DNA of 64,000 bases from Caldatribacterium sp964426875 (lineage in GTDB: Bacteria > Atribacterota > Atribacteria > Atribacterales > Caldatribacteriaceae), in NCBI GenBank assembly GCA_964426875.1, contig CAYRSB010000002.1, forward strand, positions 71,942 to 135,941. Reading direction: 5' to 3'. Each line of letters opens with the position of its first letter. The first letter of the stretch is position 1. This document shows positions 24,408-32,967 of the stretch, piece by piece. A model generated the notes under the pieces. That model was not told the origin of the DNA, did no database searches, and saw only the letters and a program-made list of their open reading frames with translations. A program made the position numbers and the translations under genes.

Positions 24408-26162
24408 GTGAAAAAGAAGGTGTTCCTTTTCCTTTGTGTCTTTCTTTTTGTGCTGAGTCTGTCTTGCGAGGTTTTCGCCCAGCCTACCCCGGTTGCCTGG
24501 GGTGACTTTCTGCAGTCACTCTCAAACATTTTGGGTATCTCTTGGCCCCTTCCTTCGGGCAAGAAAAAGACAGACCCGGTACTTCGTTTTGAGGCGATAA
24601 AAACCATGCTTCAAGTTTTATCGTACGACGATCTTCTCTCTTTTGTTGACACCACGAATACGGTTTTTAAGGATATCGAGGATTTGAGTGATGAAGAGAA
24701 ACGATGGATTCTCCTTGCTGCTTCTCTGGAACCACCCCTTATTCGGGGAGATGTCTCAGGAAGGGTCTTTCCTAGAAGAGCCTTGACCACTCAGGAATTT
24801 GTCATCATAAAGGAGACCCTCAAAAATTACGCCTTGGGCACCATCCGCTTTGAGCGGCGGAAATCAATTCATCCTCACCTCGAGCTTGTGGTAAAGAAAT
24901 GGGGCTTTTCCCCTCTCGAAAAGCAGAGCATTGTGCCCCCTACTTCTACTCCGGGAGAGACCTTTTTCCTTCAAGCAGGAGCTTATGAGAGCAAAGAGCG
25001 GGCAGAGCGGGTAGCAGGATGGCTTAAAGAATTAGGTTACGGTGTTGTTCTCCACGAAGAAGGAGGGCTTTTTAAGGTTCGAGTGGGGCCTTACCCAAAG
25101 GAGAGCCTCAAAGAGGTACAGAACCGCCTTGAGCGGCAGGGATTCCCTTCATACCCCGTTTTTACCCGCCAAGGGAAGCAAGCCGAGCAAGCCCTCCCCC
25201 CTGGCCCTTTCTTTACCATGGCTCTCCTTTTTGACCCTGAGGGTGCACCTTTTCGTCTCGAAGTGGCCCTGGCAAAAGATAGGGTCGTAGATCGAGAAAA
25301 GACGAGCGAGATTGCTAAAAGAAGAGGGGCACTCTTCGCCATGAATGCCAGTTTCTTTATCGAGAATGGGGACCCCATCGGTCTTTTCATGGTTGGGGGA
25401 AAAATCCTCAGTGAACCCCAGAAGGGATGGTACTCCCTGGGTATAACTGACGAGAACCACGTGGTTATCGGGGAAACTCGACTTGAATGCCGGGCCTTGG
25501 GAGGACAAGGAGAGGTAGGGATTGACGGGATCAATCGCTTGAATAACGATAACGAGGTTGTCTTTTACGATGCCTTTTTTGGAGATACGACCCCTGCCCA
25601 GGAAGGAGTAGAGGTCATCGTCCGACGAGGAGTGGTAGAGGAAGTGCGTCTTGGTGGAACGGGGAAAACTCCTATTCCCCAAGACGGTTTTGTACTTCTT
25701 GGGAGAGGCAAAGCCGGACAGGCCCTTCGCCAAGCCTTCTTCCCTGGAGACCACATCCGGGTGAAGATGACCCTCTATTCTCCTCCTGAGCAACTTGAAG
25801 AATGGCGCCGGGTACGATATGCCATAAGTGGAGGACCTCTTCTTTTCTCTGGGGGACAGCCCGGTCCTTTTGGGGATTTCAATCCTGATATCGTGGCCAA
25901 AAGACATCCCCGAGCTGTTTCGGGGACTTTGGAGGATGGGCGGATTCTCTTCTGGATTGTCGATGGACGAAGACCAGGGCACAGCGTGGGTATGACGATT
26001 GAAGAAGTGGTGCAAGAGCTTCAAAGCTACAATGTGCGTGATGCTTTGAACCTTGACGGGGGCGGGTCAACTACCTTTTACCTTGAGGGAAGGGTCCTCA
26101 ATCTTCCTTCAGACCTCGTCGGGGAGAGAAAGGTTTCTTCGGCCATTCTTCTTATTCCATGA
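24408..26162 (+). CDS. secreted SPOR domain plus phosphodiester glycosidase (NAGPA-type) protein
   Basis: A 584-residue exported protein. It has a signal peptide (residues 1-25), a helical region of about 150 residues (an SLH-like look in FRRALTTQEF, weak) and a SPOR domain near 185-260 (FFLQAGAYESKERAERVAGW) that binds denuded peptidoglycan. A C-terminal NAGPA/DUF2233 domain follows (about 270-584), with FAMNASFFIENGDPIG, YAISGGPLLFSGG and the diagnostic NLDGGGSTTFYLEGR near residue 547. NAGPA domains cleave sugar phosphodiesters; bacterial versions are envelope proteins. The fusion to SPOR suggests action at the septum or on wall-linked polymers. Start GTG 24408. It overlaps the next gene by four bases. 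Confidence 0.87.
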   Translation: MKKKVFLFLCVFLFVLSLSCEVFAQPTPVAWGDFLQSLSNILGISWPLPSGKKKTDPVLRFEAIKTMLQVLSYDDLLSFVDTTNTVFKDIEDLSDEEKRWILLAASLEPPLIRGDVSGRVFPRRALTTQEFVIIKETLKNYALGTIRFERRKSIHPHLELVVKKWGFSPLEKQSIVPPTSTPGETFFLQAGAYESKERAERVAGWLKELGYGVVLHEEGGLFKVRVGPYPKESLKEVQNRLERQGFPSYPVFTRQGKQAEQALPPGPFFTMALLFDPEGAPFRLEVALAKDRVVDREKTSEIAKRRGALFAMNASFFIENGDPIGLFMVGGKILSEPQKGWYSLGITDENHVVIGETRLECRALGGQGEVGIDGINRLNNDNEVVFYDAFFGDTTPAQEGVEVIVRRGVVEEVRLGGTGKTPIPQDGFVLLGRGKAGQALRQAFFPGDHIRVKMTLYSPPEQLEEWRRVRYAISGGPLLFSGGQPGPFGDFNPDIVAKRHPRAVSGTLEDGRILFWIVDGRRPGHSVGMTIEEVVQELQSYNVRDALNLDGGGSTTFYLEGRVLNLPSDLVGERKVSSAILLIP

Positions 26163-26875
26163 TACGAGTTGGGGTGTGCGGCTTTCCCAAAAAGAGGGCC
26201 GAGATATTTGCACTCTTTGATGTTGTGGAAGCACAAAAGACTTTCTACGATTTTGTGCCTTCAGAGACTCTTTTTCACTGGGCAAGAGAAGCACCACCCC
26301 ATTTTACCTTCACCATGAAGGCTTTTCAGGGCATTACTCATCCGGTGCTCTCTCCTACCTATCGTCGAACAAAGCTTCCTCTCCATTTTAGGTCGGAAGG
26401 CCTCGGATTTTTTCGAGAAACTCCCGAAGTTGAGGAGTGTGCCCGTCGCACTCAGGAAATGGCAAAGGTCCTCGGGGCTCGAGTTATCGTTTTCCAGTGT
26501 CCCCCTTCTTTTTCTCCTTCTTTGGAAAACATGAGGAATCTCACCCGCTTCTTCGAGCGTTTTCCCCGGGAAGGGAGCATTTTGGCCTGGGAGCCCCGTG
26601 GGAAATGGAGGAAAGAGGAGATACGGGACATTTGTGAGTCTCTTGACCTTGTGCATGTGGTTGATCCCTTCGTAGCCGAACCCCAGTGGGGGGGTATCTA
26701 TTACTTTCGTCTTCACGGTAAGGGTTCTTACCACTACTTTTACGGTGATGAGGACCTCTCTTTCCTTTGTGACTTTGTAAAGGGTCTTGAGCGAGAGGTC
26801 TTTTGCCTCTTTAACAACGTTCCGATGTTTGAGAATGCCCTCGCCTTCAAGCGAATGCTTGTGCCGTCTCCTTGA
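26159..26875 (+). CDS. DUF72 family protein
   Basis: A 238-residue TIM-barrel-like DUF72 protein. It starts VGVCGFPKKRAEIF, has HFTFTMKAFQGITHP ('F.FxxKxxxxITH' block), LGARVIVFQCPPSFSPS, LAWEPRGKW and YYFRLHGKGSYHYFYGDEDL, and ends VFCLFNNVPMFENAL. The function of the family is not established; its conserved Arg, His and Glu residues suggest an enzyme. It is translationally coupled to the NAGPA gene (ATGA) and converges on the HAD gene with a 29-base overlap. Confidence 0.9.
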   Translation: MIRVGVCGFPKKRAEIFALFDVVEAQKTFYDFVPSETLFHWAREAPPHFTFTMKAFQGITHPVLSPTYRRTKLPLHFRSEGLGFFRETPEVEECARRTQEMAKVLGARVIVFQCPPSFSPSLENMRNLTRFFERFPREGSILAWEPRGKWRKEEIRDICESLDLVHVVDPFVAEPQWGGIYYFRLHGKGSYHYFYGDEDLSFLCDFVKGLEREVFCLFNNVPMFENALAFKRMLVPSP

Positions 26876-27515
26876 GGCTCTTTCGCAGAAACTTTAAAAG
26901 GTCAGAAGGGCGAAGGAGCACGAAGTCGGGATGCATGGCCAAAACCCTCTTCCTTTCCAAAGCACCCCACAAAGCCAGGGCAAAAGGCATGCCTGCAAGG
27001 TGCGAGGCGGTTATATCATAAACGCTGTCCCCCACGAAAATGGCCTCCTTCGGCCCTACTGAGAGCTCGGTACAGGCTACAAGAAGAGGATCTGGGTAGG
27101 GTTTAGGTCGTGGAGCATCCTCGGCACAGATGATGGCCCTAAAAAGGTGATTCAGCCCCAGGTGGTCAAACTGGTACGGCATTTCTGAACGAACCTTGGC
27201 AGTGACGATGGCCATAGGTATGCCCTCTTCATGGAGGGTTTCGAGTACCTCTCTCATCCCAGGAAAGAGACTCACCCGGGACATGCCCTCTTTGATGAGC
27301 TCCTGCCAGCGCTGCACAAAGTATTCCGCCTGTTCTTTCGGAATACCTAGCTTTTTCACCGTTTCGGGGCTTGGAATTCCCAGGGTGAAGATAAAGAATT
27401 CCTCCGGTCTATTCTCTCTGGTTACTTCTCGATAGGCTTCTTTTACCGCCCAAAGAAAAAGAGTATTCGTGTCGGTTAGGGTTCCGTCTATGTCGAATAT
27501 TACCGCTTTGAACAT
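26847..27515 (-). CDS. HAD-superfamily phosphatase (phosphoglycolate phosphatase-like)
   Basis: A 222-residue HAD hydrolase of the beta-phosphoglucomutase/Gph subgroup. Motif I is VIFDIDGTLTDT (nucleophile and acid Asp near residues 8 and 10), motif II IVTAK, motif III the Lys in CAEDAPRPKPYPDPLL, and motif IV IFVGDSVYDITASHLAG. The helical cap lies between residues 15 and 90. It probably dephosphorylates a small phosphate ester; the substrate cannot be told from sequence. It reads from its own promoter with an extended -10 (TGGTATAAT, 27548-27556 on the minus strand). Confidence 0.93.
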   Translation of the reverse strand: MFKAVIFDIDGTLTDTNTLFLWAVKEAYREVTRENRPEEFFIFTLGIPSPETVKKLGIPKEQAEYFVQRWQELIKEGMSRVSLFPGMREVLETLHEEGIPMAIVTAKVRSEMPYQFDHLGLNHLFRAIICAEDAPRPKPYPDPLLVACTELSVGPKEAIFVGDSVYDITASHLAGMPFALALWGALERKRVLAMHPDFVLLRPSDLLKFLRKSLKETAQAFA

Positions 27516-27547
27516 GTTCTCACGCTCCGGTGCAAAGGCTTCTTTGT

Positions 27548-27556
27548 ATTATACCA
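27548..27556 (-). promoter_or_regulatory. extended -10 promoter element for the HAD gene
   Basis: On the minus strand this is TGGTATAAT, a full -10 box with the TGn extension, 33-41 bases before the HAD start. I see no good -35, as is usual for extended -10 promoters. Confidence 0.5.
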
Positions 27557-27668
27557 GGCCTGTCAAGGACACGTTCTTGGGCGACAGGCTGTGCAGCCGG
27601 CAGTGCCCGGTTGTGTACGGTGCCGGAGCTTGCAGTGGTTTTTCTCAAAGGTTTCTTGCCTGGAGATT

Positions 27669-27697
27669 TTGACTTTTGAGGGAATTCTTTCTAAAAT
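27669..27697 (+). promoter_or_regulatory. promoter of the diguanylate cyclase gene
   Basis: TTGACT at 27669-27674 and TAAAAT at 27692-27697 are 17 bases apart. Transcription would begin near 27704, after the possible TTG start at 27676, which supports ATG 27730 as the true start of the cyclase. Upstream, 27557-27660 is GC-rich non-coding sequence with a CCGGCA/TGCCGG inverted repeat. Confidence 0.7.
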
Positions 27698-27729
27698 TCA
27701 GGCAGAAGGTAACCTTGGGAGAAGAGAGA

Positions 27730-30453
27730 ATGTCGTTGCGGTGGCGGGTAACTTATATTGTATGGAGTATCCTATTCATTCTTTTTGTCATCTTCTTTGT
27801 GACCCGTCGTTTTCTTACCCAGGATTTTCTTTCTCTTGAAGAGCTCGATATTTCAAAAAGCGCCGAGAGAGTTTTGGCTCTGGTGGAGAGTGAGAAGCAA
27901 ACCCTTGAGCGTAGCCTCATTGACTGGTCTTTCTGGGAAGATACGTACCAGTTTGTGGGAGGAATGTATCCAGAGTACGTCAAGGTAAACTGTACTGATG
28001 ACGTCTTTCTCAACCTTCGTCTTCATTTTATGGGCTTTTTCCGGGAGGATGGAACGCTCTTTTTTGGAAGAAGGGAAGAGGGGAGTCTCCCTTTACCCTC
28101 TTTCCCACCGGAGATTTTTGACCTTCTTAAGCCGCAGGACTTGCAAGATGTGAAGAGTGGCTTTTTCAAAACTTCTGAAGGGATCTTTATGGTGGCCTTT
28201 TCCCGTATTCTCAGAAGCAATCTTTCCGGTCCACCCCGGGGGTTTCTTCTCTTCGGTCGCCTTGTCGATGAGGAATTCATCGGGCGTTTGGAGGAACTCT
28301 CCGGTTTCTCTTTTCGCTTTGGAGAAGTGAGTGGGGTTCCCGAAAAGACTGTGCGGGTCGAAGAATTGTCCCCCAGGGAGAAAGGCGTTACCCTCTTTTT
28401 CCCTTATCTTCAGGGAAATGGGGCGTTGCAACTTTCTTTTCCCTATGAACGAGTAGTTTTCCTTAAGGCTCAAGAATCACTGAGAGCCCTCTCTCTTCAT
28501 CTCTTTGGGGGGAGTGCCTTGCTGTTTCTCTTCCTTTTCCTCTTTATGGGGAGGACAGTTGTGCGGAGGATTCTTGCAGTGGCCTCTTTTCTCGAGGATG
28601 TTCGCATAAGGAGAGATTTTACTCCTCGTCTTTCCCCTTCAGGGGGGGACGAGCTACAGATTTTGCAGGAAGCGGTAAACGACCTTCTGGCAAGTATTGA
28701 AAAAGCCCAGGAGGACCTCAGGGCAAGTGAAACCCGGTTTCGGGAACTCTTTGAAAGAGTCCCGGTGGGAGTTTATCGGGCGCGCTTTGGAGGGGAAATA
28801 CTCCTGGCTAATTCCCGAATGGTTGAGCTTTTCGGCTGTAGTAATCTTACAGAACTCAGAGAACAGGGCCTTGGATTCTTCAGAAGGGATGCTCTTTTCA
28901 CCTTAGAGTATTTTGAACGTCTTTTAAGAGAGCAAGGCGAAATTCGAGGTCTTGTAAGCACCTGGGCACGGAGTGATGGTGTGCCTCTTTTCCTTCGGGA
29001 AAGCGCTCGCCTGGTGGGAGGAGAGTTTTATGAGGGAACCCTGGAGGATGTAACCGGTGAGGTTCTGGCCCGAGAGGATCTCAAAAAGAGTGAAATGTAC
29101 TATCGGATTCTTCTGGAATACAGTTCCGATGGAGTAGTAGTTCTTGACCGGGAAGGACGAGTACGTTTTGCAACCTCTTCGATGGAGAACGTTACCGGTT
29201 TCAGGCCTGAGGAACTTCAAGGAACCCTGGCTTTCACCTTTGTGCATTCTCAGGACGTGCGCTTGGTAAAAAGGGCCTTTTTAAGGGGCAAGGAGGGAGT
29301 AGTTAAGCGGGTAGAGTTTCGTCTCCGTCATCGTGATGGGAATTTCCAGGTGGTGGAGGCAGTAGGCAGAATACTCTTGGAACACCCTCTCGTCCAGGGG
29401 GTAGTGGTAACCGTTCGGGATATCACCGAAAGAAAAAAGATCGAAGAGGCCATTCGTTATGCCAGTTTCCGGGATGCCCTGACCGGGCTTTATAACCGGG
29501 CGTATTTTGAAGAGGAACTTACTCGTTTGAGCGGTACTCGCTTTTTGCCCTTGAGTGTTATCATTGGGGATCTCAACGGACTTAAAATCACCAATGATGT
29601 CTTTGGTCATGGAGAAGGAGACAAGGTCCTGAAGCTTGTAGCCAAGGTTTTCCGGGAAGTTTGCCGGCAAAGCGATGTTGTAGCTCGCTGGGGAGGAGAC
29701 GAATTTGCCGTCATCCTACCCAGAGCCGATGCACAGGTTGTTGTGAATGTCTGTGAGAGGGTGCAGAAGAGGCTCGGAGAGGAGGGGTTTCCACTCCCGG
29801 TGAGCATCGCCTTAGGCTGGGCCACCAGAGAATCCTCCCCTGTGGATCCCGAGGGTTTGGTTCGAGAGGCAGAAGAAAGGATGTATCGGGTGAAGCTTTC
29901 TGAAAGAGAGACCATGTACCAGAGTATTCTGAAGACTCTTGAAAAGATCCTCAAGGAAGTTCAAGGAGAGGTATACCTTGTAAAGATGGAGCGTTTGGCC
30001 TCTTCCTTTGGAAGGAAGTTGCATCTTTCGCAGGAAGAAGAGGACCACCTCGTGCTTTTGGCTCGCTTTGTCGATGTGGGAGTGGTGGCTCTGGCTCAGA
30101 GAGGTTGGGGGTCGAATCTTGAGGGTGAAACCTTCATTCGCCAGCATACCGAGTCTGGGTACTTTATCGCCAGCAACATCCCTCTCCTTTCCCCTCTGGC
30201 AGAGGCGATTCTCTCCCATCACGAGCGGTGGGATGGCAGAGGGCTTCCCCGAGGGCTAAAAGGAGAAGAAATTCCTTTTCTCTCCAGGGTTGTGGCATTG
30301 TGTGAAGCTTTTCTTTTAAGACCTTATGAGGAGGCTTTGAGTTTTATTCAGAGCCAGAGTGGCTATATTTTTGATCCCTTCCTGGCCCTGGAATTCATCA
30401 ATTTTGCCAAGAGTGACTTTGTCGAAAATGGTGCTGAGTGGATGAATCGATGA
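27730..30453 (+). CDS. membrane diguanylate cyclase: CHASE4-HAMP-PAS-PAS-GGDEF plus degenerate HD domain
   Basis: A 907-residue sensor enzyme. TM1 (residues 7-28), a periplasmic CHASE4-like domain (SEKQTLERSLIDWSFWEDTY), TM2 (about 255-275), a HAMP-like linker, two PAS domains (about 335-450 and 455-575; VTVRDITERKKIEEA ends the second), then GGDEF. The GGDEF motif is intact (WGGDEF near residue 655) and is preceded at the canonical five-residue distance by RQSD, an RxxD inhibitory site. The last 150 residues resemble HD-GYP. They keep SHHERWDGRGLPRGLKGEE, but the HD pair is VD and GYP is GLP, so phosphodiesterase activity is doubtful. It should make c-di-GMP in response to a periplasmic and a cytoplasmic signal. 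ATG 27730 has GGGAG eight bases upstream. Confidence 0.92.
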   Translation: MSLRWRVTYIVWSILFILFVIFFVTRRFLTQDFLSLEELDISKSAERVLALVESEKQTLERSLIDWSFWEDTYQFVGGMYPEYVKVNCTDDVFLNLRLHFMGFFREDGTLFFGRREEGSLPLPSFPPEIFDLLKPQDLQDVKSGFFKTSEGIFMVAFSRILRSNLSGPPRGFLLFGRLVDEEFIGRLEELSGFSFRFGEVSGVPEKTVRVEELSPREKGVTLFFPYLQGNGALQLSFPYERVVFLKAQESLRALSLHLFGGSALLFLFLFLFMGRTVVRRILAVASFLEDVRIRRDFTPRLSPSGGDELQILQEAVNDLLASIEKAQEDLRASETRFRELFERVPVGVYRARFGGEILLANSRMVELFGCSNLTELREQGLGFFRRDALFTLEYFERLLREQGEIRGLVSTWARSDGVPLFLRESARLVGGEFYEGTLEDVTGEVLAREDLKKSEMYYRILLEYSSDGVVVLDREGRVRFATSSMENVTGFRPEELQGTLAFTFVHSQDVRLVKRAFLRGKEGVVKRVEFRLRHRDGNFQVVEAVGRILLEHPLVQGVVVTVRDITERKKIEEAIRYASFRDALTGLYNRAYFEEELTRLSGTRFLPLSVIIGDLNGLKITNDVFGHGEGDKVLKLVAKVFREVCRQSDVVARWGGDEFAVILPRADAQVVVNVCERVQKRLGEEGFPLPVSIALGWATRESSPVDPEGLVREAEERMYRVKLSERETMYQSILKTLEKILKEVQGEVYLVKMERLASSFGRKLHLSQEEEDHLVLLARFVDVGVVALAQRGWGSNLEGETFIRQHTESGYFIASNIPLLSPLAEAILSHHERWDGRGLPRGLKGEEIPFLSRVVALCEAFLLRPYEEALSFIQSQSGYIFDPFLALEFINFAKSDFVENGAEWMNR

Positions 30454-30497
30454 AATTCTTTGCGATATAATAGGGCCACGGAAAGGAAGGGAAAATC

Positions 30498-31154
30498 ATG
30501 GACGAAGATAAACTTCGCCAGGAGTTGGCTTTTTTCGGGCGAAAAATCCTTGAAGTGGGCCTTGTGGTAGGGCCGGGAGGAAACATTAGCGCAAGGTGTG
30601 GGGAAGACATGCTCATTTCTCCCAGTGGTCTTTCTTTTGAGGAGGTACCCCCGGAAGGATATGTCAAGGTACATATTTCTTCCCTGATTGCCAAAGAAGG
30701 AGGGCGGCCTTCTTCGGAAGTAGCGATGCACCGGGCCATCTACCTTGCCCGTCCGGATGTGAATGCCGTGGTCCACGTTCATCCCCCCTTTGTCATCGGA
30801 GTAGTGAGCGGAGGGGGAGAAGTTCGACCAATGTTCCCCGATTTTGTGGCCCTCATACATCGGGTTGTCGTCCTGGACTATATCCTTCCCTGTACTGAAG
30901 AACTGGCCTTGGCAGTGCAGGGTGCTGCCCAGAAGGCGGAGGCGATTCTTCTTCGAAATCACGGAGCGGTGACTGTGGGGACCACTCTCAAAGAGGCTTT
31001 CTACCGGGCCCAGATTCTCGAGGAAGCGGCAAAAATCACCACCATTGCCCACCTTTTCGGAAGTCCGCATGTGTTAAGCGAGAAAGAACAAAGAGAATTA
31101 CTCTCTCTTGATGCGGAGAAATATCGACAGAAAGTCCTGAAGGAATACGCGTGA
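30498..31154 (+). CDS. fucA: class II aldolase (L-fuculose-phosphate aldolase type)
   Basis: A 218-residue zinc aldolase that splits a ketose 1-phosphate into DHAP and an aldehyde. Motifs are GPGGNISARCGEDMLISPSG for phosphate binding, RPSSEVAMHRAIY (acid/base Glu near residue 74), zinc ligands in VVHVHPPFV (His93, His95) and LLRNHGAVTVG (third His near 155). Full family length. A TATAAT box lies at 30466-30471 and AAGGAAGGG before the start. L-fuculose, D-ribulose or a related phosphate could be the substrate; the isomerase and dehydrogenases at 40-44 kb may feed it. The symbol is by family and not proven. Confidence 0.88.
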   Translation: MDEDKLRQELAFFGRKILEVGLVVGPGGNISARCGEDMLISPSGLSFEEVPPEGYVKVHISSLIAKEGGRPSSEVAMHRAIYLARPDVNAVVHVHPPFVIGVVSGGGEVRPMFPDFVALIHRVVVLDYILPCTEELALAVQGAAQKAEAILLRNHGAVTVGTTLKEAFYRAQILEEAAKITTIAHLFGSPHVLSEKEQRELLSLDAEKYRQKVLKEYA

Positions 31155-31162
31155 GGTTCTTG

Positions 31163-31375
31163 TTATACGCGTTGATATTGAGTGAGGGATTTCATGTGCT
31201 CTTCAACGTTTCTCATACAGAGGTAACAGAGGTTGAGCTCATGATCGAGCCCAAGAGAGATATGCCAGTCGGCATCTCGGCCGCAAAGGTCACAAGTTAT
31301 GAAGAAAGTCATAATGGGTTCCTTGATATAGGAGAAATTCTGGAGTGCCCGGGCAATTTCTTCCTTGGTGCGCAT
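31163..31375 (-). CDS. small protein with a CxxC-CxxC zinc-binding pattern
   Basis: A 70-residue protein with two cysteine pairs, TCDLCG and LCYLCM, spaced 20 residues apart, a likely zinc ribbon or treble-clef. GLDHELNLCYLCMRNVEEH recalls small zinc proteins annotated only as hypothetical. I prefer ATG 31375, because AAAGGAGG lies seven bases upstream of it and almost touches the alternative ATG at 31381. It is divergent from lipB and convergent with the aldolase gene. I do not recognise its function. Confidence 0.7.
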   Translation of the reverse strand: MRTKEEIARALQNFSYIKEPIMTFFITCDLCGRDADWHISLGLDHELNLCYLCMRNVEEHMKSLTQYQRV

Positions 31376-31430
31376 CCCCATACCTCCTTTCTCTTCTTTT
31401 ACAACCTCTCAAAACAGAGAATATTCCGCT

Positions 31431-32126
31431 GTGCTTCGAGTTTCTTCTAAGGACGCCCTTTTCCCCTATCGAGTGTTGCAAGAGGTTGATTACAGAGAGG
31501 CTTTGGAATTTCAAAGAAAACTCGTGGAAGAGGTCTACGTCCGGAATGTGCCTGGGGTTTTTCTTCTTCTTGAACATCCTCCGGTTATAACTCTGGGGAG
31601 GGGAGCGAAAAGAGAACACCTCCTTTACCCCCAGGCGGTACTTGTGCAAAGAGGCATAGAGGTGTATGAAGTGGAGCGGGGTGGAGATGTAACGTATCAC
31701 GGTCCCGGTCAAATCGTAGGATATCCCATTGTGAACCTTCGCTTCTGGCAAAAGGACGTCCACGCTTTCTTGCGGGCCCTGGAGGAGCTTCTCATCCGCT
31801 TTCTGAAGATTTTTGGAATCGCGGCCTTCCGCTTTCCACCCTACACCGGAGTGTGGGTGGAAGAAAAGAGCCCGAAAAAGATTGCCGCTATCGGTGTAGC
31901 CGTACGGCACTGGGTGACGTTTCACGGCTTTGCCCTGAACGTGTGTGACGATCTTTCTCCTTTTCGGTATATTATTCCCTGTGGGATTCGAGGCTTTGGG
32001 GTGACGTCTCTGCAGAAAGTCTTGGGGGAAAAGCTTGGAAGAGAGGACCTTGAGAACATGAAACATCTTTTGGCCCATGAGTTTGGAGGGGTATTCGGTT
32101 TTCCCATGGAGGAAAGCCATGGGTAA
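31431..32126 (+). CDS. lipB: lipoyl(octanoyl) transferase
   Basis: A 231-residue LipB that moves octanoyl from acyl carrier protein to lipoyl domains. Motifs are LLEHPPVITLGRGAKREHLL, the core VERGGDVTYHGPGQIVGYPI and the catalytic Lys in KKIAAIGVAVRHWVTFHGFA. The catalytic Cys is in IIPCGIRGFGVTSLQ. The open frame runs further upstream to 31365, but family length and similarity favour GTG 31431 (V-L-R-V); no strong ribosome-binding site helps the choice. It overlaps lipA by eight bases. Confidence 0.94.
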   Translation: MLRVSSKDALFPYRVLQEVDYREALEFQRKLVEEVYVRNVPGVFLLLEHPPVITLGRGAKREHLLYPQAVLVQRGIEVYEVERGGDVTYHGPGQIVGYPIVNLRFWQKDVHAFLRALEELLIRFLKIFGIAAFRFPPYTGVWVEEKSPKKIAAIGVAVRHWVTFHGFALNVCDDLSPFRYIIPCGIRGFGVTSLQKVLGEKLGREDLENMKHLLAHEFGGVFGFPMEESHG

Positions 32127-32967
32127 GCTTCCCTCTTGGATTCGTCGGCGCTTCCCTCCTCAGGAAGAGTGGGAAGAGGTCCAAAGGCTTCTGCAAAAAC
32201 TCTCCCTGCATACGGTATGCGAGAGTGCTCACTGTCCCAATATTGGGGAATGTTTTCGCCGCGGAACGGCAACCTTTCTGATCCTTGGTGATATCTGCAC
32301 CAGGAACTGCCGTTTCTGTGCGGTGCAAAAGGGACACCCTCTTCCCCCCGATCCTGAAGAGCCGAAGAGGGTGGCAGAAGCAGCCAAACAACTCAATCTG
32401 GAACATGTAGTCGTCACTTCGGTAACGAGAGACGATCTTCCCGATGGAGGAGCGGAACACTTTGTCAGAACCGTAGAAGCCCTAAGGAAGTTTCTCCCCG
32501 AGGCCACGGTGGAACTCCTTATCCCCGATTTTTTGGGGGATTGGAAGGCCTTGGAGGTTGTTCTTTCAGTACACCCCGATGTTCTGAATCACAACGTGGA
32601 GACTGTTCCCCGCCTATACCCCCTCGTGCGGCCTCAGGCAGACTACTTTCGTTCTCTTGAGCTTTTGAGAAGAGCGAAAGAACGTTTTCCTTCGCTTTTG
32701 ACAAAATCGGGGTTCATGGTGGGGTTGGGAGAGACGCAAAAGGAAGTGGAGGAAGTTTTGCAGGACCTTAAAGACTCGGGATGTGACATCGTAACCATTG
32801 GACAGTACCTTCGTCCTTCCATGCGACATCTCCCCGTTTCGGAATACGTGTTGCCGGAGGTTTTTGAGTACTACCGCAGATATGCCCTTCGTCTTGGATT
32901 CTTAGGAGTAGCGAGCGGTCCCTTTGTGCGAAGTTCGTATCGCGCCGAGGCTTTCATAAGGCCATGA
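32119..32967 (+). CDS. lipA: lipoyl synthase
   Basis: A 282-residue radical SAM enzyme that inserts two sulfurs into protein-bound octanoyl groups. The auxiliary-cluster cysteines are in CESAHCPNIGEC near residue 34-45, and the SAM-cluster motif in CTRNCRFC near residue 60. VVVTSVTRDDLPDGGAEHF, HNVETVPRLYP and the C-terminal VRSSYRAE (with the conserved Ser ligand) complete the family pattern. I start at ATG 32119 behind GGAGG; the longer frame from 32077 lies inside lipB. It overlaps the following methyltransferase gene by four bases. With lipB it gives de novo lipoylation. Confidence 0.97.
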   Translation: MGKLPSWIRRRFPPQEEWEEVQRLLQKLSLHTVCESAHCPNIGECFRRGTATFLILGDICTRNCRFCAVQKGHPLPPDPEEPKRVAEAAKQLNLEHVVVTSVTRDDLPDGGAEHFVRTVEALRKFLPEATVELLIPDFLGDWKALEVVLSVHPDVLNHNVETVPRLYPLVRPQADYFRSLELLRRAKERFPSLLTKSGFMVGLGETQKEVEEVLQDLKDSGCDIVTIGQYLRPSMRHLPVSEYVLPEVFEYYRRYALRLGFLGVASGPFVRSSYRAEAFIRP

